NCBI GenBank assembly: GCA_948099385.1
Contig: CANUEZ040000069.1
Location: 1,556,001-1,620,000 of the forward strand
Length of the DNA stretch: 64,000 bases
DNA from: Fasciola hepatica
Lineage: Eukaryota; Platyhelminthes; Trematoda; Plagiorchiida; Fasciolidae
Reading direction: 5' to 3'
The translations under genes and the position numbers were made by a program. Shown piece by piece: positions 11,841-24,440 of this stretch. Each line of letters opens with the position of its first letter. Position 1 is the stretch's first letter. Below the pieces are notes generated by a model, which ran no database searches, was not told the DNA's origin, and saw only the letters and a program-made list of their open reading frames with translations.

Positions 11841-13555
11841 TAAAGCCTGTCGGTGCTATCGAAGGGGATTGAAATGGAGCTGACTCCATTTCAACACACC
11901 ATTCTATGACCTAGAAGCTTATATCGATCTATGTGGTGAATTATCCACATGCACAAAGGCTGTTGTGAATGCAGATCATCCAAAGAATCCATTCAACGAA
12001 ACAGTAAGGCTGATTGTTCTAACAGTTATGGAAGAAAACCCGTCTCACAAACCGTCATTTCATAGTAACCACTAATTTGTATCCAAATTTTTCTGCTGCT
12101 CCCAAACCTTGGAAAATCATCTGGACCAGAGAGTCCCAGACCCGTAAAGCCAAAGAAGATTGCGGCCACCCTATGTCCTACTCTCTCCAACCATTTGAAC
12201 GACGCTAGAAAGTTAGAAAAATCTCATGCTGTTGGAAGATAGCTTGTATATACTCCTGTTCGCCAAATTTGCTCACCGAAGTTTCGTCCAGTTGCCAGCT
12301 TTAAAGTCGCTCTCACTGTTTATTGAACGATTACTTCTCCAACGAAACAATGATCCAGTGTTACCCGAGTCATAACCGCATCTGAACCTTTTGGGGCCTT
12401 ACGCATTTCACAAGTCGAAGTCGCTTAGTTGGCGCATAGATAACGAGATATAACCCTTTCACCGCCCTCTTGCGCAAGCTTGTGATGTGATATGATTTTT
12501 TTCACTCAGTATTAGACGTAATTATATAAACAGTTTTGTTGTCCGCTTACGGTGAAACAATTAGTTGTCCTCATAATGTCAAGCAACCTGTGATGATGAG
12601 AAAGTCAAATTTCTATTCGATACCAACAGTACTGTAAACGGCTTTGCATTAAGGTACAATTTCGGAGAGCCGTCGATTGCTCGAGGAGAATAAACAACCA
12701 GCGAGCGCCCACAATGACGTTTCACTCACACAGTGTATTTCATCTGTGTGTGTTACGTTTATCCTACCCCACACCGAGTACCGGGATTCTTGCTAACGCA
12801 CAAATGATTTTCCAGTCTTACTAGCAGCTCCCAACTTCATCCTTTCGCGTACTGCCTTTACGAATACTTATAAATGTCACCAGATCAACAATGCTCTTCG
12901 CGTCTGACGAACAACTCGAGATTCATTGTCCATTTTGACAGTGGTAATTGTTCATTTGACCAAGTTCAAGCACATGTTCATGGCAAAGGTGGAAAACGCT
13001 GTGCCAGGGCGCAAACCCCTGAACTGTGCCCGCTGAGTGATTCCTCGATCGTCCAATCCCAAGGGAAAAGCAACCCTGAACAATTGCGGAAACTTTATTA
13101 AATTGTAACCAAAAACTAACACTTTGTGCGGTATGAGTCGGGGACTACGTGGACAAATGTGACAGTGTTATCGATAGCCCGGCTTGGTGCGCAAATGCAG
13201 TTAGTTGAGTCGGATCACAATATGCCGTAAGTCTGATTGGCTGGCGGGTTGGCGTGAAGGGTAAGCCGTAGGCTGTGTGTCAGTGGTCGATGTGAACAGA
13301 GACATATGATGGACTGATTGGTTGGTGAGCATGTACGTCAAGACTGCATTGCTAGGTGGGATATACGGGCCTGTCATTGGTTGGTATTACCAAAGCACCC
13401 TGTTCACTGGTTGGAAGAATGCTGACTGCAGTTTCACAGAAGACAAACTATCAAGGTGATTTCCAATTCCCTGACCGAGAGTACGACATTACAACAGGAG
13501 ATCCAAGGAATGAGTTTATATCGAGAGCCTTCGAAGTAAAAACACCGGTGCAGAA
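11841..13555. other. No recognised gene; contains a perfect hairpin
   Basis: No recognisable domain. A 75-codon plus-strand frame at 12874-13101 is unremarkable. The stretch before 13555 is likely the upstream part of the Penelope-like element but is too decayed to assign. An 11-bp perfect hairpin lies at 11869-11894. Confidence 0.4.
11869..11894. repeat. Perfect 11-bp inverted repeat (hairpin) with 4-base loop
   Basis: TTGAAATGGAG at 11869-11879 is followed by CTGA and then by its exact complement at 11884-11894. No T-run follows, so it is not a pol III or bacterial-type terminator. It could be a cruciform-forming site or a relic of an element end; the function is unknown. Confidence 0.9.
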
Positions 13556-13559
13556 AACA

Positions 13560-14300
13560 CAAAATAATGGCCAAAAAGCCATTCAGTTTGCGTTAGAGTC
13601 CGGAAAGAAAGAAAAATTAGCTTTCCTGGATGTCATTAATAGACAGGAGCACTAGTGAAGCAACCAAGAGGAGGGGAACAGACAGCATACATTAACTGGA
13701 CAGTACACCAGCTTTCTCAGTTTTGTGCTTATAAGAAAAGAAAAAAGAATTCTAACTCAATGATTGGCTTCGTGATTTGGAATGCTGTGTTCACAAGAGA
13801 TCATAGTTTGAAGACGAACTAGACTTAACTAATAACACTCAGGGAAAATGGGCAGCCTGAATGCTTCATAGAGCAAAGTCTGAAAGTTAGACGAAAGTTT
13901 GATCCAATCAATGAATTCTCCAGGAAGAAATTGTTTATCCGTTTACCATTCAAAGGAGACGCTATATAGTACCTTGTCAGCAGACGTCTAACACGTGCGG
14001 TGAATACAATATCCACCTGAGCTCGTGTTTTCGGTGTACTTTCAAGCTCCGATTATCCGAAATCCGAATAAAGATGTGTTACCAATTCTGGCCAAATCAC
14101 TAGTAATTTATTTTTCAGGTGTGCGTGTTCATTGACAGAACCATAAAACAACTATCCCCAGTTGTTAAGGAAAATTGTTCGTGATGGCTGCAACACGAAG
14201 GAACAGGAACCATAAGAAGTGCCATTCTCGCGCACCTGATGAGGTCAGATCACCAAATAAACGGCTTCAAGTTCCATAAAATTGCTTTAACTGATTATTT
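13560..14300 (+). mobile_element. Penelope-like element: RT C-terminus, linker and GIY-YIG region (decayed)
   Basis: Plus strand. The segment at 13578-13652 ends with EKLAFLDVINRQEH, the conserved strand and LDV motif after the YxDD block of Penelope-like RTs. From 13689 TLTGQYTSFLSFVLIRKEK matches the TGQYTNFxSFxPxR block. From 13838 LRENGQPECFIEQSLK matches the NGYP helix, and near 13950 KLFIRLPFKGDAI is the linker. VSRRLTRAVNTIST follows near 13975-14016. Beyond, short patches up to 14300 (Cys-rich CACSLT; then AHLMRSDHQIN) resemble the GIY-YIG endonuclease region. Several stops and frame changes; upstream RT motifs are not found. Such elements are known from trematodes. Confidence 0.7.
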
Positions 14301-15365
14301 TTTCATCCTGTATTTACCTTTTATTGAGTGTGTAAGGAAGGAATTCCTTGCACAGTGTTTGTCTTTTGAATTTTTGTATTCAAACATAGAATACGTGTTA
14401 TAAATCGTTTACCAAATACCCACTTATCCCCACAAATATCCATGTACACACACTGGCTACCGCAGTGGCGATTGCCATTCGTCTTTTCCAACCTGTTCTC
14501 TCCACACAGAAAAAATTGTCCAAGCTCTCCAACTGCCCTGGGCTCAAGTGTACCACACTCACTCAAGTGACTCAGGTCCGAACCATATGACTGTCTCGAC
14601 CTTGTCGTGGATATCAACAAGTAGATTTAACCCCAAATCCCAATCAAAATTTTACCCACGCCGAATGAGCCTTGACCATTTGAACACACTTATTTGCATT
14701 ATATTTCGTACAGGCTAGAGAATGGATCCCTCAAGACAACTGTTTGCCTCTAGAAATGTTTTCTGATATCACAATGTCTACATTCTGGAATTCCATGACT
14801 AATAACCAAAATTCAAACGCCAGCAGCAGCACTTATTCTAGTGGTGTATTTCATGAAAGTTCTTCGGTATCTGTCAGGAGTGTTCAGTAACTTCTATGAT
14901 ACTGGCTTTTCCAAAAATTAAATCAGATTTGGGAAATAAGGCCGCCTAACTAATCAAGGATCTATTTTCAATAGCAATCATTAAAAAGTTATCAGATCAT
15001 ACAAAAAGCAACTACTTTTTGTTTTGTAGTCCAATGCGAGCGCCAGCCATCAGTAGGTTTTCACCAGAGAAGTAGATCAGTACCGATAGGGGTACGAATC
15101 CCGGCCACTTACCCTTTTGGCAGCCTTTGATTAGCCGCGGACCACGTTCCAAATTTAGCACCGTTGCATTATAACTAAAAAGGAAGTAAAAAGAGTTTAG
15201 TTTTTGTTCTCAAGTGAGAATGAAAGGTTGATTCAGATGTGGTGGAACATTTTTTGATGGTGTATAAATTGTATCAACACTAAACATCATGCAGACATTA
15301 TACTGATGTTATATTTAGAAGCTTGTGAATCATCAGCAGTACGTAATAACTCTTTGTTCTAGATA
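14301..15365. other. No recognised gene; weak tRNA-like patch
   Basis: No coding similarity seen. A minus-strand frame of 99 codons at 14321-14620 has no domain. At about 15045-15112 the plus strand has a GGTACGAATCCC-type box with GGCCAC beyond it, like a degraded pol III B box of a tRNA-derived SINE, but no convincing A box. Confidence 0.35.
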
Positions 15366-16485
15366 ACTAGTGCACCACACCGGAGCAACTTATGTTAAAA
15401 CACACCTTGCATTAGTTCTTGGGGCGTTAGTCAAATGGTCATTGGCGAATAATGCAAACCTTGACGTCCCGGGGAAACCAAAATGACTGAATAGTTAGCT
15501 CGTTTTGTTGCGGTAAATGAGAAAACCCTCTGTCCATTTGCTGTAAGTGTCAACGGCAGCCAGAATAACTTGGCCTTTGACTGGTCCTGAATAATCCATA
15601 TGAAATCTGGATTACGGGTCTACTTGGATGAGTCATACCTTAAGATTACTCATTACCAGTATATTCGAGGAGGGGCGCAGTTGGGATGTGTTGTGTCCAC
15701 AATCGGTAGCAGAACACGTAATGGTGGCGTTGCATTTATTTATGCCATTGTGAACACAAAACCCGGCCGTAGCCGGCGACTAAGCGACAAACAAGCAAGT
15801 GAGTTGGCATAAAGAAATAAACTACTTGTGCCGTCACGCGCAGCAGAGGAAGACCAATCAGTACACAGCAAAATCGATAGGTCAACACTGCTGGCGCTAA
15901 AGCATGGTTAACGATCAAGGCAAATTGAGAGTATGTCCATTCATGAGAGGAATATTGATCGGTTGTCCGCGTAGTGTGCGAGACCCTAACCAGACACAAC
16001 AGGATGGACGCAGGAAGATTGTTCCTGTTGTTTATCTATCCTGGGACAGTATACGTAGCTACGAGCCGGGCTCTGCATGCGATTGATTCCCGGACGACCG
16101 GAATGGAGTGGTTTCATAAGTACTGTATTGTTGCTATCGTGGGTCAACAACGCTTTCCGAAAACGGGGTACGATCGTCGATAGTTGACAGGGCTCGCTTG
16201 CGCTGAATGAATTGTAGGAGATTCCATAAAAGCTTTGCAGGTCACTGGGTCTGGTGCTGTTTGGTAACATTTTGCAGCAGTGAGTCTCCTGTCGCTGCTT
16301 TGCGAACTTCCTGAAGGATAGATAGTAGCTGGCGAATCTTATACAAAACACAAGCAAGAGACCTCTGACTCTATAGATAGAGCCACGAGGACTAAATTTT
16401 GCAGGCGCACTGATGCCGGGCTGAACACTGGCGGTGCCCCTGAATACCGGGCGAGCTTCAACTACTGATGTTCCATGGGTCAAGA
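15366..16485 (-). mobile_element. Second decayed gypsy element: integrase zinc finger and catalytic core
   Basis: Within a 165-codon minus-strand frame (15986-16483) lies LHSGRPGINRMQSPARSYVY near 16050-16110, the HHCC-type zinc-binding region of gypsy integrases. At 15520-15605 another frame gives HMDYSGPVKGQVILAAVDTY plus SKWTEGF, the start of the DDE core with the first Asp. Later core motifs are degraded (15370-15520). The zinc finger and core are separated by about 400 bases instead of the usual 100-150, suggesting an insertion at about 15620-15960. RT and RNase H are not present. Inactive. Confidence 0.75.
15620..15960. other. Probable insertion inside the gypsy integrase relic
   Basis: This stretch interrupts the integrase between zinc finger and catalytic core. 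It contains a plus-strand frame (to 15812) with VNTKPGRSRRLSDKQASELA and its reverse complement in overlapping frames. I do not recognise the inserted sequence. It may be a short non-autonomous element, but no clean target-site duplication could be seen. Confidence 0.35.
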
Positions 16486-16859
16486 ATCTTTTTTCTTTTT
16501 CTGATCCCAGAGTTTAACTAGTTTTCGAGGCCAAATGTTATCTTACAACGGGTTCTTTTTGTATTCCTCTCTTTTCCTTGCGCTTAGCAATGAGTTTCAT
16601 GCTTTATAGAATGCAGACAGAAACCATGTAAAACATCATTTCCAAAGGTACATGGGCACTCAAGAAAACATCTTGCTGGTTGGAGAGCTGTTCCAAGACA
16701 ACATTCGGTTTCCAACATGCCGATATCATCAAGTTTATCTTTGAACATTCGTCTCCTTTTGAGGAAATTTGATGAACTATCCAGTATCACCTTGCAAAAC
16801 GAATATAAAGAAGAAGGGACGATTCTCCTCCAAGAAAGTTAGTTGTATAAAAAAAATTC
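16486..16859. other. No recognised gene
   Basis: Nothing recognisable. The last part probably belongs to the 5' side of the LINE that follows. Confidence 0.4.
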
Positions 16860-19400
16860 AGGATGATGTCGTCCACACTGATAGGTTTGCAGTTTTCACG
16901 GGCGATCGGCCTGCTACGTGAAAGAACCGGGGACATGGGGTCATCTCATTTACTCGTCACAAGTTGGTGAAGCCTTCTCATCTCACTTCATTCAAAAGGT
17001 TGAATATCAGCTGCATTGCAGTTCGTTGGAAGCTACTTTTTCCAAGTTTGTTTCAACATCTTGTCCTAATCAGTTCTTATGTTGCACTACATTCTCCAGC
17101 CGATGATATCAGTCACCTAAATAAAAGCATTTCCAGTGATCTCACCACATGTCTTGATCATAAAAACAAGTGACTTCAATAGACTTGACTTATCCTTTCT
17201 AATCACCTTGCATTTTAAAGACTTGCTCCATTTTCCAACGCGCTCCGGCGCCCTTTTAGATTCAGTCTTAGTTCATCCTCCATGTATTATCACAGTATTT
17301 AAACGTGCTCTCGTTAGCACTTCTGATCACTGTACTTTAATTCTTCAGCCCAAATTTATTTCAAAGGCAAATATTTCACCAACTCACTGCAGTCATCACG
17401 TACTGTCTGCAAAAACTTCCTCTCCTAAGAATCTCAATAAGCTTAAGGCATTTTGTTGGTGTCACTGATTTTTCTCTTATTCTTTAACATGACGCATCTT
17501 CATACAGTAAACACTTGAATGCCTGCCTTAACTTGTTTTATCCCGTGGAAACCTTTTAATTTCGACCGGAAAGGATCTCCTATCCTCGGCTGAAGAAACC
17601 CCATAGAGTTAGGGGAGGCTGGCGCAATGCCTTAGGCTATCCACACTTATTAGGATGGAAGTAAGACATCCGAATAATTAGTAAACAGACGCAGCCCTAT
17701 GTAACGAAAAGAGAGAGGTATGGAGAGTGAGATATGGAAAGCACTGAAGCAGTTATTCTATGACTGGCCCAAGCTGAAATAAAAACTGAAGATATCAAAT
17801 ACCATTTCACCAATAACTCCGACACATCCTCACTTCCCCTCCATATCTTGGATCCCATGAACCCAACCCAGTTAAACCTGGGTCTGTTCTAAGAGTTCTA
17901 CAACAAGCCAAGTGCCATACCCTTAGTGACCTTACCTTGCTATCAATAATGCTACTGAAAGCCCGCTCTTTTGAACTCCCATCTCTTTTGACTAATCATT
18001 TTAATTTTCGTACTGATTCTGGAGTGTTTCCAGATTGTTGGAGATTTGTACGTATCATATCTGTACCCAAACAAGGATCCAACAAATATCGTCTAATAGC
18101 TGCTTGTCCACCTTGCTGAAAGTACTTGAGAATGTACTTCTCCACAGCATAATTCCCCAAGTTTGCTCTTCTGATCTGATACAGTTCGACCACCAACCCT
18201 CTCGGTCAACCCTTGATGCAGATGGCTACACTCTTAATGCCATGGCTGCTACCCTTGGTCACGGTGGCAGTATTTTCAGGCCAGTTTCTTCTCGTCGTGG
18301 TACTCCTCTGAATATTCTACATCATACTAGGGTTGATGGTCGTGCTCTGAATACCCCTTCGTGGTTATTTTTCTGATCGTACACTGTTCACTTTATGTGG
18401 TAGCCGACATTCGTTTTCTCTTCAAGTTTCCTCTGTTTCTTCCAGGGTGTTATTCTGTCCCCATTTGTTTCTCCCCTTATATTAGTAAACTCCCCATTTC
18501 ACTGAGCGGCACTGGCTGCAGATACGCCCATAAAGTTGTGCTTGAATGTCCCTACGAAGGAGAGGAAAGCTTGAATTTTCCTCAAGACAGTCCGATTGGG
18601 CTTTGCTACTGATGTACTCCCTACTCTCTTTTCCTTCAAAAGTCCTGAAATGCGTTGACTAGCTCTTCAATATGCCATGTGGATCACGCCACCGAAGTGT
18701 GTTTTAGTAACATTCTATATCTCTCCATTGATAACCAGCATGTTCGTGAAGCTTCTCTAGTCCGTTACCTAGGGGTTGCTCCCTTTGTTGGACTAGTTAC
18801 ATCGAAACAATGTTCACTAGGGTCAGAAAGCTTTATTGTCTTCCATTCAGACTAGGAAAACTTAGAGTACCTTACAGTCTTTTAACTGAGTTCACAATTT
18901 CTCGCATTCGGCTTCTTACTGCTCAGCTGCTCTACTATAATTTTTCCTGGCTAAAAAGGAAAATACTTTTATCTTGTTACAAAATCTCTGAAATTGCTCT
19001 CCCGCTATAGAAAAATAATAGGGGTTTACTAATGGGCTCTAATATAGCAAGCGTGTTGAAGCTTGCGACAAATTCACAAAAAAGTTACTTTCCAACACAG
19101 ATCTTTGTCTTCACTCTACCCTCTCTGTGGCCGAGTCTTTCTAACCCAACCGCTCGAAATCCGAAATACTTCTCTCACGCACGTATACATGTATGAACAA
19201 TGTCATTTCCTACCTTGTCCAATTTATCATAGACCACGATCAAGTTATCAAGGATTTCATTATTCACTTTTGGATTTCAGTGCTCAATTTTGCTTCCACT
19301 CTTTACCGTGCACCTTCTAATTAACTCTTGTACTCTCTTCTTTTAAATTCCACTGTAAGCCACGTGTGCTCAAAATTCACCCTACATCGGGTTTTATTGA
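16860..19400 (+). mobile_element. CR1/Jockey-type LINE, endonuclease plus reverse transcriptase, decayed
   Basis: Plus strand. The end of the apurinic-type endonuclease is readable at 17168-17340: DFNRLDL, then the TRSGALLDSVLV block and STSDHCTLIL with the catalytic SDH. RT follows: SGVFPDCWRFVRIISVPKQG with NKYRLIAACPP (about 18024-18115), LLKVLENVLLHSIIP (about 18107-18160), and a late-palm/thumb region with VRYLGV near 18750. The region 18810-19010 carries the C-terminal TRVRKLYCLPFRLGKLRVPY block. A tail resembling the C-terminal Ser/Thr-rich region runs to about 19180, then an untranslated tail. Numerous stops and frame changes. Confidence 0.75.
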
Positions 19401-22010
19401 CTTGATTTGATTTTGGTATCACAAGGCGTGGTACTGCGTCTGCATGACCAATTAGACTCGTTGGCTGATATCTGATTTTCAAGTTATAACCAACAGGTAT
19501 GATTGCCGATCCCGGAAATCGATTACAATACTACACTAGAATGCCCTTCTTGACCTGACACTTCACAGTAAAGGCCTGCGATCCTTGAGGGAGAGATTTC
19601 GGCTACTGCTAGAGGTCTTGTAACGTGAGAAATAGCTCTTTCCGGGGAAGACGTGCGAAATCACTGCGCCAGTTCCGTGATCCGAATCATCCACTAAAAA
19701 GGCGACCTCAAACGTGGGTTAGAATGGTGAATGATAAATTAGAAATCAGCTCAAACTGATTAGTTCCTTTGCATCAGGAAGGTTTTCGCGATTCCCAGTC
19801 ACTGTCCCTACTGCCGCGAATCACGTCCCCACTTAGTAGTTCTTTAATTGACCGCTACCTTTATCCATGAAAATAGTGCAAGGTTTTAAAGTAATTAAAT
19901 GATTTAAAAACCACTGAGTTATATAATACTGATTTGCTCGTAAGCATTTTATAAAGTGTTCCGTCTGAGAAAGATGACATGTGAATCAAGTAATATCAAC
20001 TAGCTACATACCGGGAGATGCCGAGGAAGGAATACACTGAAGCAGAAATTCGTCCTCAAAACGAAATACCGCAAAAGAACAAATTTTACTAGTAAGAGAT
20101 AAAGAAGTACAATTGAATTCCATGTAATACAGAATTCTAAAGCACCTGTGTGGGTTGAAAAAGTGACAAACAAAGTTGGATTCATGCCTAAAATACAGAA
20201 ATCGTCGTTAGAGAAAGGTGTGCGATTTCATCTTCAGTTTTGTTTGGCGGTTCCGTTTTTGTTTTCTTACCAAATGCTAACAAGACAATAGTATCACGTG
20301 CACACAAAAGAGACGTAACGTGGTACTGCAATCTCGGTAATAATCAACCTACAGATTTCGACTGAGAGCCACAGAGAGTCCTAGGTAATTACGTGCCTCA
20401 AACAGCCTGGCCACCGATGTATGGTTTAAACTTTTGGAGCTGACCTGTGATAATATTATTTTGACCCAGTTTTACCAGACTTAAAGTCGAAGACTTTCAG
20501 TATTTCATTGTCGATATTCCATCATCAACAAACCTTATGTTGCACCCACTTTCCCTCAAAGAAGTAAATCCTCCATGTTGGAATCACCGAAATTTCCGAC
20601 AAGAAAACTGTACATTTCAAAATACTAACTACACCAATGGCGAGCGATATTACTCTTTGAATCGAAACTTAGGTTAGGAGGCAGTGAAACTGACAGCTGT
20701 TGAGATATACGTTGATCACGACTTCAGATTTTATGAATATTGAGTTGTTCATTGGAGCTTTTCCCTGACATTTTCCAGATGAATAAGAAGGTTGCTTTTC
20801 AAGTCACCCACGGAGAACCTCCAGTTCAGTCCAACTACGGTGTTCTCTAAACACAGGTTTCTTTTCTTTCGAGAACTGTTTACCAATACAGAGACTTTCA
20901 TCCTAAGAAAGCCTAATCAATTACTCGCATCACTTTGGAAAACCAGACCCTGAAAATTTGATTTTCTTGAAGCAGTCGAGTCAGTTGGGACAAGATGATC
21001 TTGCTCCTTCTGCAGCCTTATCCCAAAACCAACAACTTATGATTCGCAACAGTGATCACCGAATCCCAACTGAATTGATAGAATGTGACTGATACAAGAA
21101 ATTCTTTGACCCCCAAAATAGTAATTTTATTCCGCATTCTGTAAACATTCTTAACGAGAAACTCACCAAGGCATGCAATGAGCGTTTTGTGACATTCGTA
21201 GCAAAACTTACACAAGGAATGACATGATGAACAGAAACTGCGTTTGAGTGTTTTCGTACTTTATTTCAAAATGACAAGGCTTGAGAAAAAAATGCTGTTT
21301 CCTATGATTTCCAATTTTGTCCGAGTAACACCTCCAATGTTGTATTTCTATGCTTTGAGACCGAAGGCCTGGTTGGTACACAGCGAGACCTGGTTTATGT
21401 ACCAGATAAGCAGTCCGGAGACCGACTGAAGATCTGGGTTTCCAACGTCCAGTTTTACTGACTACCAGGGCTGCATCTTCCGCCTTGACAAGGTGGCTTT
21501 GATTTTTTCTTCGGCTGAATGTAAGATACGGTAGAAAATTGAGAACCTGTACTGCTTAAAAAAGTTGAACAACACTCCCATTTTTTTTAGTAGCCTGTGG
21601 TCTCTAAACTTGGCGTTTAGGTCGCGAACGAAACATCACCAGTCGAAACGACATCATTAATGCACAACTGAAGGTCTCCGTACTCTTGTGTAAATATAAG
21701 AATCTTGACCCATATTTGACCTTGACCGCTCGGGTGACCTATACCTTAGGGTGTTGGTAATTATAGAAACTTGACATTCTGACTTCTCCACGCATATTTT
21801 TTATTTAACTTACTTAACCCGTGCACTCTCAGTTGTCTTGACATTGGAAAGTTACTGGTGATGAAATGTTTGCGTCCGAAAAGCCGAATTCAGCGACCAC
21901 AAAATGCTGAAAACCACCGATTTCGAAAAGCTCTGAGAACAACATTTCTGCTTTTGAGCAGCTTTGTAATACAAAGGGGTTCGGGAAATGATCGATCCAC
22001 TTGGTTTTTG
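19401..22010. other. No recognised gene
   Basis: Short frames on both strands only, none above 65 codons. No element ends, microsatellites or tRNA-like boxes were recognised. The stretch at 21829-22014 joins the C-terminal end of the RTE copy that starts at about 22015. Confidence 0.4.
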
Positions 22011-22014
22011 CCAT

Positions 22015-24440
22015 TTATGACAGTTCACTGTGGTTGGAGATATTCGGATTTTCTGTATTCTGTACCCTCACCGACGGGGTTTCACAGGCATGTGTGAGAT
22101 TAGGGCGAATAGCAACCTGATAAACGAGCAGCTTCGAGCGGAGGTAATTTTACCGTGAGATCACAGTGGTTTTCGAAGTTGCAGGAATTTTCTCCTTGAA
22201 CAGTTAGGTTTCATATTGCGCATCTCCGTTTGGCTGCATGGTAGACTTACGGAGGTTGAAATCATATGATGATCCCAAGATTTGGCCATTTACCTGGCTA
22301 AAGCGTGTTTGATCTAAGAAAGTCATGAAGATATCCTTCTTTCGTGATGTTTATCCTCAGACTGATCTCTTTAGCTTAGCAAAAGAGATGGCTGAGAACT
22401 AACTGTAGAATTCTGGACTGTCATAAGTAAACCCAATGTCCACTATTCCATCATCCTTTATTAGTCAAATACCCCGGTAGCTGGTGAGTGGGCGACTCAT
22501 TGTACAGCGAACGATGCAGTTAAACGAGACTGGTGACTAGAGGTGACCATGGTGGATGGGAGAGTCGATCAGAAACTCTGGTGACTCTTTGCCGTGGGTG
22601 CCGTCTCTCTCTCGCGCAGCCAAATGATTTCACCTAAACAAAGCAATGCAAAGCGTAAGGGTAGTGGTCTCTCCATGGCCAACACGCTATCTGTAGTTTC
22701 TAGCAGACCAACACCATCTGAGTAAATCACGGGGCATACAGGTAGAATCTATTCAGTACCGAGCCCAAGGCTTCAAACAACGGAATCGATGGCGACAGGA
22801 CAAATGATGGTCGACGTGATCGATGGAGTGAGAGATGAATCCTGTCCAGCCGTCTATATACTCAAGACCAGCCCATTAGACGGCTCGTTTGCCCGCATCA
22901 GTTAGACCGATATACTTTGTGCAGCGACTGAGTACAAGGTTCAACGCCCTATATATAGGGATTGTTTTGCACTATTAAAAATCGAGATTGTTCGCGAGCA
23001 AAGAAGCGTGCTTCCACTCCCTAAAGGGACAGTGTAGAATTCAGAGTTACTCCCTGTTAACAGAATCTAAGCAGTTCAACAGCCAGTGAAGCATGCTGTT
23101 GTTTGTTGCTGGAACTCTTACCGGAGTTTGAGAATTAGTCTCATTGTCAAGAATGGGGCAACACTATCTCTGCCTCAGCAAAAACTACATCGGTTGAGGT
23201 GCCTTCGCATGTAGCCTGCGACGACAGAGAGGTTCGATAGAATAGATGATGAAAAGTTACCCGTTACGTCAATGAAGGTGATACCGCTATCCGTCGTGCC
23301 GGAGAACTTCTTGCCTATTTTTTGGTATTGACAGCAGAAGAGAGTTTGCCAGATCTATGTTGATGTGTAAAGTCAGGTATCTAGCAGAGTTGGTAGTTAG
23401 GTCTTAAATTTAGCGCAAAATATTTCATTCTCACAGAGAACTGTTGCTGTTTTGTTTTCACGTTGACAATAGGTAGTTCTGATAGGCTAAGTGGATCGTG
23501 ATCAGTTTTCTATTGAATTATGACGATTGGTTTGTATAAGTAACTGCTTTGGAGAGAAGAGTGGTAGAAGAGCTGGCTGAAGCACTAAACTCATCTTCGA
23601 ATGTTTTTTCATTCCTCGTGAGGGATAACGGCTGTTTTACTGTCAAATGAAGGACTTTCTTTCGCCAGTGAAAGACTTCCCGACGAAGTCTGCTGAACTG
23701 AGTGGACAAAGAAGTATCGCTTCAATCTTCCTTGAGCAGCAACTGAGAGCGTATTGAGAGATCCATTAATTTAAGGCTGGCATGTAATAAAACACCTCTT
23801 TTATGTCTATAGTACATCCACGCTAACAATGGATGATGGTTTCCAGCCTAGAGGCGATAGCGTTTCACGAGGCTCATGAGTTTTTGGGCAGTGTCAGTGA
23901 AGCGATATTATTTTGCCTTGAGAGGAGGCTTCTCCCGGGGTGAGAGATGGATCGTGAGGTGACCACGCATGTTTGTGAGGTATTCCCAGGTTAGTCGTCA
24001 CAAAGCGCTAGACACTGCTCAACCGATGAGGCCCAGCGAGATTCCACGGTGATACACGCAATCTTATGCACTATCCTTCCGTCCTTGAAGTACCAAGTCA
24101 ACAGATGCTCTTCAAAATGTTGGAAATGAGTACTAGCGATGACCTGTCGGTTGAGTTATTTCAAGACGTTACCAGAGGATCGTCATCTTTGCTTTGCTCA
24201 TTGAGGCCAACTATCCCCAATATATGCTACGCATGCATGTCAGCGGAGCCCGTGCGGGAGTTCCAGTCTCCTGTAATTGCTAAGATGCCGTGTATGGAGG
24301 TGCGATCTAGGTTTACAAAGTATTTTTGGGTGTTGGTATTTGGAAGAGCCGGCGGTCGACTATGGGTTCATCCACTCCTTCGTGAATCTCGGTCTGGCTT
24401 ACCAAGTAGAAATTAGAAGCACTGGACTTATTTGATGATT
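22015..24440 (-). mobile_element. RTE-type LINE with endonuclease and reverse transcriptase, decayed
   Basis: Minus strand. The endonuclease segment near 24240-24310 reads LAITGDWNSRTGSADMHA, followed by ILGIVGL, and a LLTWYFKDGR-like block near 24080 leads to SRW and the SDH-side region (to about 23900). A basic linker lies at 23600-23700 (FHWRKK). RT motifs come late: SPVSFNCIVRC (motif B region) near 22530, a degenerate YADD box read as IKDD near 22465, STMQPNGDAQYET near 22220, and RSKLLVYQVAIRPNLTHACE at 22080-22140. Domain order and spacing fit an almost complete ORF2, but stops and frame changes are frequent. It is a different RTE lineage from the copies at 3.3 and 57.6 kb. Confidence 0.7.

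Noticed and set aside
15600..15812. Stand-alone 70-codon gene on the plus strand
   Set aside because: It lies inside a gypsy integrase relic on the other strand and overlaps the core start; it is more likely part of an inserted repeat.
22441..22976. CACTATT direct repeat suggesting a nested insertion in the RTE copy
   Set aside because: RT-like sequence (SPVSFNCIVRC to IKDD) reads through the supposed junction, so no insertion is needed.
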